NCBI RefSeq assembly: GCF_001953865.1
Contig: NZ_MQUQ01000015.1
Span: 232,026-296,025, forward strand
DNA: 64,000 nt
From: Amycolatopsis coloradensis
GTDB taxonomy: Bacteria; Actinomycetota; Actinomycetes; Mycobacteriales; Pseudonocardiaceae
Direction of reading: 5' to 3'
The translations under genes were made by a program, and so were the position numbers. Below are positions 7,396 to 16,061 of the stretch, piece by piece (position 1 is the first letter of the stretch; every line of letters starts with the position of its first letter). The notes beneath the pieces are model-generated. The model was not told the origin of the DNA. It saw only the letters and a list, made by a program, of their open reading frames with translations, and made no database searches.

Positions 7396-8607
7396 TCAGA
7401 TGCTTTCGCGCCGGATCGGGCACGACATGCACCGCGGTCCGCCGCGGCCGGAGCCCAGTTCGGAGCCGGTGATGGCCAGTACCTCGATACCGGCCTCCTC
7501 CAGTCGCGCGTTGGTTTCCACATTACGTTCATAGCCGACGACGACGCCGGGAGCGAGCGCGAGAGTGTTGTTCCCGTCGTCCCATTGCTCGCGTTCCGCG
7601 GTGACCGGGTCGAGCCCGGTGTCGATGACACGGAGCCGGTCGATTCCCATCGCCTCGGCGGCCGCGGTGAGGAAGGGGGCCGGGCCTTCCACCTTCATGG
7701 AACCGTCGTCGGTGGGCCGCATGGTGAACGCGGTCAGCGAATCACGGGACAGCGGATACATGACGACGGCGTCGGCCGCGACCATCGTGCAGACGGTGTC
7801 CAGGTGCATGGTCGCGCGGGTCTGCTGGATCGGGACGGCGAGCACGGTGTGCGCGATCCCGTCGGCGAACACCGACCTCGCCAGCGACTCCGCGCCGGCC
7901 GCGGTGGTCCGCTCGCCGACGCCGATGGCCAGGACACCCGGCGAGAGCAGCATGACGTCGCCACCCTCGATCGGCGCCGAATGCGCGCCGTACGCGCGGG
8001 ACGCGTGGCGGAACCACGGGTGGTAGGCGTAGATCAGGTCCAGCACCGCGGTCTCGCGGACGCGGGCGGGCATGGTGAGCGAGGAGACCGCGACCCGGTC
8101 GCCGATCCACGCCGACGAGTCACGGGTGAACAGCAGGTTCGGCAGCGGATCGACGGCGAAGTCGTTCGGATGGTTCATCAGCCGGACCAGCGAGACACCC
8201 TCGGAGGCGGGCAGTTCCTCGAAGGTCATCCCGGCCATCAGCGCCTCGGCCAGCACCTCGGGGGAGACGCTCGACAGGTGTGAGCGCAGTGAATCGGCCA
8301 GGTCGATCCCGAGGCGTCGCTCGTCGACAGCCGCGTGCACGCCCGCCGCGTGGGCGCGGGGGTCCGAGAGCGCCGTGCGCAGCGCGTCGGCCAGCAGCAG
8401 CACCTCGACATCGCGGCCGCGCAGCACCTCGGCGAACGCGTCGTGCTCCTCCTGTGCGCGGTCCACCCAGGGGATGGAGTCGAACAGGAGCTGGTCGTTG
8501 TTGCGAGGCGTGAGCCTTTTGAGCTCGTTGCCGGGCCTGTGCAGCAGGACCGCACGCAGGGGGCCGACTTCGCTGTCAACTCGGGGTGGAGTCGTCTCGT
8601 CAATCAC
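7396..8607 (-). CDS. arcA: Arginine deiminase
   Basis: A 403-residue enzyme hydrolysing L-arginine to citrulline and ammonia in the cytoplasm. Family blocks are present: EVGPLRAVLLHRPG, NLLFTRDSSAWIG, IEGGDVMLLSPG, TMHLDTVCTMV and the nucleophile loop GGPRCMSCPI with catalytic Cys at 393. No ornithine carbamoyltransferase or carbamate kinase lies beside it, so it is not in a standard ADI operon. It starts 13 bases after the CPBP protease gene on the same strand and may be co-transcribed. Confidence 0.95.
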   Translation of the reverse strand: MIDETTPPRVDSEVGPLRAVLLHRPGNELKRLTPRNNDQLLFDSIPWVDRAQEEHDAFAEVLRGRDVEVLLLADALRTALSDPRAHAAGVHAAVDERRLGIDLADSLRSHLSSVSPEVLAEALMAGMTFEELPASEGVSLVRLMNHPNDFAVDPLPNLLFTRDSSAWIGDRVAVSSLTMPARVRETAVLDLIYAYHPWFRHASRAYGAHSAPIEGGDVMLLSPGVLAIGVGERTTAAGAESLARSVFADGIAHTVLAVPIQQTRATMHLDTVCTMVAADAVVMYPLSRDSLTAFTMRPTDDGSMKVEGPAPFLTAAAEAMGIDRLRVIDTGLDPVTAEREQWDDGNNTLALAPGVVVGYERNVETNARLEEAGIEVLAITGSELGSGRGGPRCMSCPIRRESI

Positions 8608-8620
8608 TCCGCGAGCTTAG

Positions 8621-9427
8621 CTAGGGGAGCCCGGAAACTCGCCCCTTGAGCAGCGCGTATCCGACGAAAGACACGAAGTCGAGCGCGGTGTGCGCGGCGA
8701 TCAGCGGCCACAGCCGGTTCGTCTTCTGCCACAGCCTGCCGAACACCAGGCCCATCACGACATTGCCGACGAAACCGCCGAAACCCTGATACAGGTGGTA
8801 CGACCCGCGAAGCACGGACGAGGCGACCAGCGAGGTGTTCTCGCGCAGCCCGAGCTGCCGCAGCCGGGTCAGCAGATACGCGACGACGAGCACCTCCTCG
8901 GCGAACGCGTTGCCGAACGCCGACAACGTCAGCGTGATCGGACGCCACCACGTCTCGCCCAATGTGGACGGTTGCACCGAGAGGCTGAACCCGAGGCTGT
9001 AGGAGAGGAAGTACAGGCCCAGCCCCGGGATCCCGATCGCGGCGGCGAGCAGAACGCCGTGGCCGATGTCGCGGCCGGGACGGCTCCGGTCCAGTCCGAT
9101 CCACGCCAGCTTCATGCCGCCGCGCCACAGCAGGTACAGGCCGAGCGCGCCCCAGCCCACCAGCTGGCCCGCGCTCAGTAGCTGCTTGAGCATGTCGACG
9201 AGGCTCAGCGTCGCCTGGGGAACGTTGAGCTGGGCCTGCTGCTGTGCCAGCGGAACCGGTTGCAGCAGTGAGTCCACAAGGGACAGCAGGCTGCGCAACC
9301 CGGACAGGCCGAGGGTGATTCCGAAGACGACGACCAGTTCGATGACGATCACGCGGCGGCGTGCCGGGTCTTCCACGAACTCCGGCAGCGCCGGGCGTTC
9401 GGGACGCAGCCAGCTCATCGGCCGCAC
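8621..9427 (-). CDS. CPBP family intramembrane metalloprotease
   Basis: A 268-residue polytopic membrane protein. The CPBP (Abi/CAAX protease-like) motifs are AEEVLVVAYLLTRLRQLG (paired glutamates, about residue 165), a central SYHLYQGFGGFVGN histidine motif, and HTALDFVSF near the C-terminus. Substrates in bacteria are mostly unknown. The arginine after the EE pair in CAAX proteases is replaced, as in several actinobacterial relatives. A second ATG three codons in (9418) is an alternative start. Confidence 0.85.
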   Translation of the reverse strand: MRPMSWLRPERPALPEFVEDPARRRVIVIELVVVFGITLGLSGLRSLLSLVDSLLQPVPLAQQQAQLNVPQATLSLVDMLKQLLSAGQLVGWGALGLYLLWRGGMKLAWIGLDRSRPGRDIGHGVLLAAAIGIPGLGLYFLSYSLGFSLSVQPSTLGETWWRPITLTLSAFGNAFAEEVLVVAYLLTRLRQLGLRENTSLVASSVLRGSYHLYQGFGGFVGNVVMGLVFGRLWQKTNRLWPLIAAHTALDFVSFVGYALLKGRVSGLP

Positions 9428-9536
9428 GCTACCTTGCTGGTTGCCGCGCGCTGACGGAAACGTCCCGCAGGGCGCGGCCAGGCGTACAACTCACCTCCGC
9501 GGTGATGGGCGCCCTGCAAAACGCTACCTTCGGGTC

Positions 9537-9998
9537 ATGCCACGGAGTATCGCGACCAACGAAACCGTCGACCGCGCCGCGCTCGCCGAGTTCCTGTCCA
9601 CTCGGCACCGCGCCATCCTGATGACCACCAAGGCCGACGGCGGCCCGCAGCTCTCGCCGGTGACCTGCGGTGTCGACGGCGAAGGCCGTCTGGTCATCTC
9701 CACGTATCCGAAGCGCGCGAAGGTCGTCAACGTCCGACGCGAGCCGAAGGTGTCCGCCTGCGTCCTTTCCGACGAGTGGAACGGCCAGTGGGTGCAGCTG
9801 AACGGCACCGCCGAGGTACTCGACCTCCCCGACTCGGTCGAGCCACTGGTCGACTACTTCCGCGCGATCTCGGGTGAGCACCCCGACTGGGACGAGTACC
9901 GCGAAGCGATGGTGAAGCAGGGCAAGAGCATCATCCGCGTCACCATCGAGTCGTGGGGCCCCATCGCCAAGGGCGGCTTCCCGGCGGAACTCGCCTAA
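9537..9998 (+). CDS. PPOX-class (split-barrel) F420/FMN-dependent oxidoreductase
   Basis: A 153-residue single-domain split beta-barrel flavoprotein. Typical blocks are FLSTRHRAILMTTKADGGPQLSPV (residues 17-40), GRLVISTYPKRAKVVNVRREP, and a C-terminal IIRVTIESWGPIAKGG. Actinobacterial members use F420 or FMN to reduce small molecules; the substrate is unknown. Its stop overlaps the convergent DUF2470 gene by 4 bases. Confidence 0.88.
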   Translation: MPRSIATNETVDRAALAEFLSTRHRAILMTTKADGGPQLSPVTCGVDGEGRLVISTYPKRAKVVNVRREPKVSACVLSDEWNGQWVQLNGTAEVLDLPDSVEPLVDYFRAISGEHPDWDEYREAMVKQGKSIIRVTIESWGPIAKGGFPAELA

Positions 9999-10786
9999 CC
10001 CTCGGAGAAGAACGGGCAGCCGACCAGCCTGCGGATCTCACCGGCGAGCTGGGGCGGCCCGTCGACCGGGCGCGAGAACGCGAGCCGGACGTCGTGGTCG
10101 CCGGAGTCGGCCTCGACCCGCAGCCGCAGGCCGTAGCGGTCCAGCCCGAGCGGCCGGATCCAGCCGCCGCGCAGTTCGGTCGGCACGTGTTTGGCGAGCT
10201 GCTGGACGACGTCGGCGTGGTCGGTCTCCAGATGCCGCAGCCAGCCCGCCTCGTAGTCGTGAAAGGGGTCCGGCGGCGCGGCGCTGAACATGTGCGGCCG
10301 GAGCGAATGCGTGCCCTCGGCGTCCGCGAGCACCAGCGACGCCGGGGTCAGCCGCAGCAGCGTCAGGCCGTGCCCGACGTCCAGCAGCCGTTCGTCCGGC
10401 CGGGTTTCGGCGATGGAGACCGCGCGGGCACGGGCGGAGACGTCCGAGAGCGGGCGGAGCCAGCCGGTGATCCACAGCAGCCCGCGGATGGGTTCGCGCA
10501 GGGCGACCGGCGCCTGATCGGTCAGCTCGACCATCACCGCGAGTTCGCCCCGCTGCGCCTCGCGCGAGCGTTTCACCAGGTGGTGTTCGTCCGGCAGCAG
10601 GATGCTGACACTGCCGCTCGGGTGCACGTGGTGCAGCTCGGGAATGACGCGGCCGCCCTGTCCTGACTGGTCACGCTGCTCCGCGGTCGGCATCAGCGTC
10701 GCCGGCCCGTTGCGGGTGGCGATCGTCTTCGCACGTTCCGCGGGGTTCGGCGCCGGCGGGCGGCGAATGGACGTCGGTGTGGTCAC
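9995..10786 (-). CDS. DUF2470 domain protein, probably iron-regulated
   Basis: A 263-residue protein with a C-terminal DUF2470 domain (ETDHADVVQQLAKHV and FSRPVDGPPQLAGEIRRLV). That domain is found in heme-handling split-barrel proteins and often sits near iron-uptake genes. The N-terminal half (PAERAKTIATRNGPATLMP, HHVHPSGSVSILLPDEHHLV) resembles a divergent split barrel. The GTG start is preceded by AGGAGGTGA and, 16 bases upstream, by a strong iron box. A role in heme or iron acquisition is inferred. Confidence 0.8.
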   Translation of the reverse strand: MTTPTSIRRPPAPNPAERAKTIATRNGPATLMPTAEQRDQSGQGGRVIPELHHVHPSGSVSILLPDEHHLVKRSREAQRGELAVMVELTDQAPVALREPIRGLLWITGWLRPLSDVSARARAVSIAETRPDERLLDVGHGLTLLRLTPASLVLADAEGTHSLRPHMFSAAPPDPFHDYEAGWLRHLETDHADVVQQLAKHVPTELRGGWIRPLGLDRYGLRLRVEADSGDHDVRLAFSRPVDGPPQLAGEIRRLVGCPFFSEG

Positions 10787-10801
10787 GGCTCACCTCCTAA
10801 G

Positions 10802-10820
10802 TTAGGTGAGCCTAACCTGA
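10802..10820 (-). promoter_or_regulatory. IdeR/DtxR-type iron box
   Basis: TTAGGTGAGCCTAACCTGA is a near-perfect palindrome matching the IdeR/DtxR/DmdR1 consensus TTAGGTTAGGCTAACCTAA at 16 of 19 positions. It sits immediately upstream of the ribosome-binding site of the DUF2470 gene, where bound repressor would block expression when iron is plentiful. It also lies 63 bases before the divergent membrane-protein gene. Confidence 0.85.
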
Positions 10821-10882
10821 TATACGCGTCGAGCGGAAGTAGGCTGGATCACGTCTCACCGAAACACGTATACGTTGACCAG

Positions 10883-11890
10883 GTGGTAGACCGCAGAATC
10901 CAGGTGCTCGAACCACCCGAAGGGATTCCGGCGACGAACATGCCGGTTCTGGTGTCCTTTCTCGATCGCTCGGCCACGACCTCGGGCACGCTGGCGTTCG
11001 CGGCGGGACTGCTCGCCGTGCTGGGCGTCGCCCTGCTGGTCACAGGCCGGTTCGGGATCGCCGTTCCGCTCTTCCTCCTCGTCTTCATGGGGTCGGTTTC
11101 GGTCTTCTACGGCCACCTCACGATCGCCGGATCCTTGCCGATGCGACGGCTCGCGGACAAGCCGTTCCGCCTGGTGAGCGGGCTCGAAGGCGCCGTCGTG
11201 GCCGGTTCGCGGGTGAGCGTCCCGCTCGACGGGCGGTGGCTGGTGGTGCGGTTTCCGGCCCCGCTTCGCGCGCAGCTCGCGGCTCAGCGACGGCTGTGGG
11301 TGCTGGGCCGGTTCGTCCTGCTGCCGGGTGTCATCGTGCCCCGGCGCGGCGCGATCCGGGGTGCCCCGGTGAAAGGTTCGCGGCCGCTGGCGCCCGAGTC
11401 GGTTTCACCCGGGCGGCTTCTCTCGCTGCACCGCCGGTTGCTGGGGCAGTACTACCTCTACGGAGCCGGGATCACCCTGGTGGCGGGCGCCTTTTCGGCG
11501 TGGGCCGCCCTCGACCTCCCGGATCGCGACGGCTTCCTCGTGCTGAACGCGCAGGCCTTGGCGATCCTCTGCGTGCTGGGAACACTCGGTCTCGCCATCA
11601 CCGCGCTCGTCGTCTCCAGGCCGGTCCCCGAGCCGCATTGGACCGAACTGGCCGTCGTTTCCGGGCCGGCGTCGGTCACTTTCTTCGGCATGGTCACGGT
11701 GAAGGGCCGGACGGTCCTGCCCGACGGACGGCAGGTCACCGTGAGCGCGGGCGGCTCGGATCAGTCCCTCGCCGCCAACATCGCCGCGACCGGACGGTTG
11801 TGGGTGCTCGGTGTGCCGGTCGCCGGGAAGGTAGCGAAGGCCGGAGTGCCCGGTCACGCTGTCTTCGGGCCGGTGAAGTTCGGCTCCTGA
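10883..11890 (+). CDS. Conserved hypothetical membrane protein
   Basis: A 335-residue protein with hydrophobic helices at about residues 36-75 (TLAFAAGLLAVLGVALLVTG, IAVPLFLLVFMGSV) and 190-245 (YLYGAGITLVAGAFSAWAAL, LAILCVLGTLGLAITALVV). Two soluble regions follow the helix pairs, each ending in a similar strand pattern: RLWVLGRFVLLPGVIVPRRG and RLWVLGVPVAGKVAKAGVPG. This internal repeat suggests duplication of one helix-plus-domain unit. The GTG start is uncertain; an ATG at 10940 is an alternative. No family recognised. Confidence 0.6.
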   Translation: MVDRRIQVLEPPEGIPATNMPVLVSFLDRSATTSGTLAFAAGLLAVLGVALLVTGRFGIAVPLFLLVFMGSVSVFYGHLTIAGSLPMRRLADKPFRLVSGLEGAVVAGSRVSVPLDGRWLVVRFPAPLRAQLAAQRRLWVLGRFVLLPGVIVPRRGAIRGAPVKGSRPLAPESVSPGRLLSLHRRLLGQYYLYGAGITLVAGAFSAWAALDLPDRDGFLVLNAQALAILCVLGTLGLAITALVVSRPVPEPHWTELAVVSGPASVTFFGMVTVKGRTVLPDGRQVTVSAGGSDQSLAANIAATGRLWVLGVPVAGKVAKAGVPGHAVFGPVKFGS

Positions 11891-12044
11891 GTGGGGGTGG
11901 CCGCGGTGGAGCCAAAGGTGTCTCAGGTGCCTACTGGATTCTGAGTGTGGCTGGATCTCTTTCTCGCGACATGCTGAGCTTCAGGACACTCGCGACAGAC
12001 ACCCCACTCACGACCCGTCGGCCCAGCAGTTCATCAGGGGACGG

Positions 12045-12069
12045 TGTCGCGAAAGCCACTCTCGCACCA
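12045..12069. repeat. Palindromic repeat, family A (TCGCGAAAGCCACT), degenerate single copy
   Basis: A 25-base unit, TGTCGCGAAAGCCACTCTCG plus five bases, matching the left arm of the 58436-58490 element except near its end. The 205-base gap it sits in (11891-12095) also holds CTCGCGACA fragments but no gene. Confidence 0.55.
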
Positions 12070-12095
12070 CCTGCCTCAAGGGAATCGCCTCTGCC

Positions 12096-12836
12096 TCACG
12101 AGAGCGAGCGCCGCGTCGCTTCTTCGGTCTCCACGACGCCTCGCCGGATGCCTTCCAGCTGCTCGCTCAGTTCGCCGATCGTGGTGGTGCCGAGCAGCGA
12201 ATCACCGGTGGCCGCCGACAGTTCGGCCGCCCTGGCGACCAGGCCGTCGAGTCCGAGCGCGCCGGACCGTAGCTGTGCCAGCAGTTTCCGCTGTGCGCTC
12301 GAAAGCCGCGCGTGCACGTCCTGCTGTGCCTGCACGGCTTCGAGCGACTGCGTGAGGTCGCCGCGGATGTCGTCGTCGGCGGTCTTCAGTTCCTTCCGCA
12401 GCCGGGCTTTCTCGGCGGCGACCGCGCCCGCGTCCACCCGCGCCAGCGCCTTCCCGGTGGCGGACGTGCGACCGGCCAGCCGCCGGAGGGTGTCGACGGT
12501 TTCCCGCACCACCGGTTCCATGTCGGCCACCCGGTCGGCGAGCGGGCCGGTGTCGAGCGAGTCGGAGATGGACCGGAAGCCTTCGGCCGCGGCCTCCGCG
12601 CGCAGCAACCAGCCCGCCTCGGGCGAACCCGGTTCGACGTCGGGGAGAGGCCGTTCTCCGGGCTCGGGCGCGGGTTTCGCCCGCGTGGCGGCGGCGATCC
12701 CGGCGCGGGCGGCGAGCACGGTCACGCCGACGCCCAGCGCGGCGAGCGTCGGCAGTTGCACCGCCCAGGCCGCACCCGCCGACGTCGCCGCGAGGAGCAG
12801 TCCCCACGGTTCGGCTAGCTCACGGACGAAGCGCAT
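12096..12836 (-). CDS. Membrane-anchored coiled-coil protein
   Basis: A 246-residue protein. It has two N-terminal membrane helices (LLLAATSAGAAWAVQLPTLAALGVGVTVLAARAGIAAA, written here as one hydrophobic block to about residue 50), a Pro-rich linker, and a long Ala/Glu/Arg-rich helical region from about residue 75 with heptad character. It starts 11 bases after the VWA gene on the same strand, so the two form an operon. Such proteins often accompany VWA/TelA-like stress genes; its role is unknown. Confidence 0.65.
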   Translation of the reverse strand: MRFVRELAEPWGLLLAATSAGAAWAVQLPTLAALGVGVTVLAARAGIAAATRAKPAPEPGERPLPDVEPGSPEAGWLLRAEAAAEGFRSISDSLDTGPLADRVADMEPVVRETVDTLRRLAGRTSATGKALARVDAGAVAAEKARLRKELKTADDDIRGDLTQSLEAVQAQQDVHARLSSAQRKLLAQLRSGALGLDGLVARAAELSAATGDSLLGTTTIGELSEQLEGIRRGVVETEEATRRSLS

Positions 12837-12847
12837 GGTCGAGGGTC

Positions 12848-14665
12848 TCAGAAATTCGAGATCACGGCGGTGAAGACCTGGTCGATCGAGTCCGGTTTGG
12901 ACGAGTCGTACCCGACGCCCTGTGTGGTCTCGGCGATCTCCTTGAGCACGTCCAAGTCCGCGTCGGAGCCGTAGGCGATGGTGAACATCCGCACCGCCTC
13001 ACCGCCGCCTTCGGCCCGCAGCTGCCCGACGAGGTTGGGTAGATCGATGCCGCCCGGATCCTCGTTCCGGCCGTCGGTGAGCACGACGACGGCGTTGATC
13101 GCGTTCGGATCCAGGCGCTGCTTCATGAACTCGTACGCGGCGAGCGAAGAATCGTAGAGACCGGTGCCGTTCTGCGGGGTCAGCCCGTTCAGCCGCGACG
13201 CCAGTTCCTGCCTGCCCGCTTCGCCGCCGATCGGCGTCACCGGCCGGAGTTCGACGAAGTCCTTGTCGCCGTCGATTTTCGTGGAAAACATCCAGAGGCC
13301 GACCTTGTCCGCGTCACTGAACTGCGGCAGCGACGCGACGGCCGCCTGTTTCGCGAGATCCATCTTGTTCTTCCCGGTCCCGCTGACACCGTCGCCCATC
13401 GAGCCGGAGACGTCGACCACCAGCAGCACGTTCGCCTTCTTCCGCAGGTCCTTCCACGACTTCAGCACTTCGGTCAGCACCGGCGGGCTCGGCGGGCGGA
13501 TCAGGTTGAGCTTCGCGTCGGGCTGGGCGCCGTTCTCCGAAGTGGTCTGCGAACCGGGCTTCCCGTCGAACGTGCGGAAGCCGATGTCGCTGAACTTCTG
13601 CTGTGCCTCGGCGCCGCGCAGATGCGCGAGGAAGTCCGCCGCGACCTGCTTGTGGACGTCGTCGGCCCAGTTCAGCACGGTGAACGGGTGATCGGAGTTG
13701 AGCGTGCCGTCACTCGGGTAGATCCCGACGAGCGGCACCTTCGGCGGCGCGTGCTGCCCGCGCTTCTCCGGATCGTTGGTGGGATTGCCCTGGTTGTAGC
13801 CGACGAGCGAGTTCTCCTCGACCGTCACCGCCGAGATGTACGACAGCGCCGCGCCGCGGTCGTCGGCCTTCTGCAAGTTCGTCAGGAACGTCAGCGTGTT
13901 GTCGCCGTAGTGGACGATGGCCTGCTCGACGTTCTGCACGAACGTCCGCGCCTCCGGCTTAGCGAGCGCGTTCGCGGTGAGGTCCGAAGACGTGCCCGTC
14001 GCCGCGTAGTAGGCACCGATGGTGGCGTTGAGGCCGGACGTCGAGATGTTCGGATTCGTCTTGCCGAGCCGGAACTTCCCCCACTCCGGGTGGCCGTACT
14101 TCGCCCAGCCCTGCGGATCGGTGGCGAGCGCGGCGAGATCCTTCCAGCCGATGCCCTTGCCGGGCCAGCCGAGCGCTTCGGCCATCGGCTTCGGCATGGC
14201 GACGACCAGCGGCGCGTTCGCGACCGATTCCGGGTCGCCCTCGGGGACCAGCGCGGGGTGATCGGTGCCGGTGAGGTTCTGGCGCAGCAGGTTCACCCAG
14301 CCGGACGCGGCGGGTGTCCAGACGTCCGGCCTCGGCCCGTCCACCGCTTCGTTCCAGCCGCGGGACAGCGCCTGCATCACGGTGCCGGAGGACTTCGACT
14401 GCACGAGCACGTCGACGCAGCGTCCCGCCACCGTTCGGCCGCTGTAGCCCTTGGCGATTTCGGTGACCACGCCTGCCTTCTCCGGCGACGATGACACCTG
14501 GAGCTTGATCGCGTCGCCTGTCGTGCACTTCGCTTCCGCGGCCTCCTCGCCGGAGTCGCCGGTGAGCGCGCGCAGTCCGATGATCAAGCCGATCGCGACC
14601 ACCGCCGCGGCCACGAACGCCAGGACCTTGCGGCCGCCTCTGGACTGACCGGGATTCACGACCAT
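12848..14665 (-). CDS. Extracellular solute-binding plus VWA domain protein
   Basis: A 605-residue protein. It has an N-terminal membrane anchor (VLAFVAAAVVAIGLIIGLRAL), then a periplasmic-binding-like domain to about residue 380 (IKLQVSSSPEKAGVVTEIAKGY, NISTSGLNATIGAYYAATG), and a C-terminal VWA domain. The VWA metal site DVSGSMGD is at about 413-420, with VVVLTDGRNED further on. The ATG at 14665 was chosen because GGAGGT lies 8 bases upstream; an earlier ATG lacks this. Proteins of this layout are common in actinobacteria and may bridge ligand binding to a surface complex. Ligand unknown. Confidence 0.85.
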   Translation of the reverse strand: MVVNPGQSRGGRKVLAFVAAAVVAIGLIIGLRALTGDSGEEAAEAKCTTGDAIKLQVSSSPEKAGVVTEIAKGYSGRTVAGRCVDVLVQSKSSGTVMQALSRGWNEAVDGPRPDVWTPAASGWVNLLRQNLTGTDHPALVPEGDPESVANAPLVVAMPKPMAEALGWPGKGIGWKDLAALATDPQGWAKYGHPEWGKFRLGKTNPNISTSGLNATIGAYYAATGTSSDLTANALAKPEARTFVQNVEQAIVHYGDNTLTFLTNLQKADDRGAALSYISAVTVEENSLVGYNQGNPTNDPEKRGQHAPPKVPLVGIYPSDGTLNSDHPFTVLNWADDVHKQVAADFLAHLRGAEAQQKFSDIGFRTFDGKPGSQTTSENGAQPDAKLNLIRPPSPPVLTEVLKSWKDLRKKANVLLVVDVSGSMGDGVSGTGKNKMDLAKQAAVASLPQFSDADKVGLWMFSTKIDGDKDFVELRPVTPIGGEAGRQELASRLNGLTPQNGTGLYDSSLAAYEFMKQRLDPNAINAVVVLTDGRNEDPGGIDLPNLVGQLRAEGGGEAVRMFTIAYGSDADLDVLKEIAETTQGVGYDSSKPDSIDQVFTAVISNF

Positions 14666-14771
14666 GGAGAACCTCCAGCGGTGGGGACACCGATTATCCG
14701 GAGGTTTCACCCCGTCCGGGGCCGCGTTGCCGAACCGTTGCGGCCACGTCGGTATTTATCCCGCCAACCTG

Positions 14772-14849
14772 CCGCGTTTAGTCCTCTAAATGCGTGGGCA
14801 CCTGCTCGCGCCCGGTTCTTGAACACCGCGTTTAGAGGACTAAATGCGG
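14772..14849. repeat. Palindromic repeat, family B, copy 2, overlapping the hmgA 3' end
   Basis: Inverted 23-base arms at 14772-14794 and 14827-14849 (TTTAGTCCTCTAAATGCG / GCGTTTAGAGGACTAAAT) with two mismatches and a 32-base spacer. The right arm runs into hmgA and encodes its last residues (Arg-Ile) and TAG stop codon. It therefore appears to have replaced the original end of the gene. Confidence 0.85.
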
Positions 14850-16015
14850 TCAGGGCCCCGGCCGGACCAGGTCCACGCGTAGCCGTGGTCCTCCGACGCG
14901 TCGGCCGCTTCGCCGAGGTCCAGCGGCGCGAAGGTGTCCACCATGACCGCGGTCTCGTCGAAGAACTGGGCGCCGATCGACGCCTCCGCCGCCCCGGGCT
15001 GCGGCCCGTGGGTGAAGCCGGACGGGTGCAGCGAAAGCGAGCCGACCTCGATCCCGGAACCCTTGCGCGCCTCGTAGTTGCCGCGGACGTAGAACATCAG
15101 CTCGTCGGAGTCGACGTTCGCGTGGTTGTACGGCACCGGGATCGAGTCGGGGTGGTAGTCGACCTTCCGCGGGCAGAACGAGCACACCACGAAGTTCGGG
15201 CCCTCGAACGTCTGGTGCACGGGCGGCGGCTGGTGCACGCGGCCGGTGATCGGCTCGAAGTCGTCGATGTTGAACACCCACGGGTACAGGCAGCCGTCCC
15301 AGCCGACTACGTCGAACGGGTGGGTCGCGTAGGTGTAGCGCGTGAGGCCCGCACGGTGGCGCACGAGGACTTCGACGTCGGTGCCGTCGGCCACCAAGGG
15401 CTCCGACGGTCCGCGGATGTCACGCTCGCAGTACGGCGAGTGCTCCAGGAACTGGCCCTTCGCCGACAGATAGCGCTTCGGCGGGCCGATGTGGCCGCGC
15501 GCCTCGATGGTCAGCAGCTTGACTCCGTCGTCGTGGGGGAGCACGCGGTAGGTGCACGACGTCGGGATGACGAGGTAGTCGCCGTCCCCGATCCCCAGCG
15601 AACCGTAGATCGTCTCGACGGTCGCACTGCCGCCCTGGACGTAGAAGAGCTCGTCGCCCGCCGCGTTCCGGTACAGCGGCGAAGACTTCGTCGCGTTGAC
15701 GAAGCCGATGGTGACGTCCGCGTTGCCGAACAGCCGCCGCCGGTCGGTGACCGCGTCGGCGTCGCCGAACTTGAGATCCTGGGTCTTGAAGGCGCGGGGC
15801 TTGAGCGGGTGGTTCGGGGCGATGGGCCCGCGCTCGTCCTCGATCGCGACGGCGTCGACGATCGCCGTGGGCAGGCCGCGGTGATACAGCAGCGCGGAGT
15901 CCGCCGAGAAGCCCTCGACACCCATCAGTTCCTCGGCGTACAGGCCCCCGTCGGGCTTGCGGAACGCCGTGTGGCGCTTGTGCGGGATCTCGCCTACCTG
16001 CCGGTAGTAAGGCAT
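14840..16015 (-). CDS. hmgA: Homogentisate 1,2-dioxygenase
   Basis: A 391-residue cupin-fold Fe(II) enzyme that opens the ring of homogentisate to maleylacetoacetate in tyrosine/phenylalanine breakdown. Signature regions are YYRQVGEIPHKRHTAFR, HPFDVVGWDGCLYPWVFNIDDFEP and the metal-site regions NHANVDSDELMFYVRGNYE (about 298-316) and HPSGFTHGPQPGA (about 329-341). The ATG at 16015 has GGGGAGA 6 bases upstream. It is divergent from an unknown gene, with an IclR regulator nearby. No fumarylacetoacetase or maleylacetoacetate isomerase is in the window. Confidence 0.93.
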   Translation of the reverse strand: MPYYRQVGEIPHKRHTAFRKPDGGLYAEELMGVEGFSADSALLYHRGLPTAIVDAVAIEDERGPIAPNHPLKPRAFKTQDLKFGDADAVTDRRRLFGNADVTIGFVNATKSSPLYRNAAGDELFYVQGGSATVETIYGSLGIGDGDYLVIPTSCTYRVLPHDDGVKLLTIEARGHIGPPKRYLSAKGQFLEHSPYCERDIRGPSEPLVADGTDVEVLVRHRAGLTRYTYATHPFDVVGWDGCLYPWVFNIDDFEPITGRVHQPPPVHQTFEGPNFVVCSFCPRKVDYHPDSIPVPYNHANVDSDELMFYVRGNYEARKGSGIEVGSLSLHPSGFTHGPQPGAAEASIGAQFFDETAVMVDTFAPLDLGEAADASEDHGYAWTWSGRGPDRI

Positions 16016-16061
16016 CGGAATCTCCCCGGAACGTGTCCGTTGTGCGAACGATTTTGTCCTG

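Noticed and set aside
7396..8607. An arginine deiminase operon (arcABC)
   Set aside because: No ornithine carbamoyltransferase, carbamate kinase or antiporter gene is nearby; only arcA is present.
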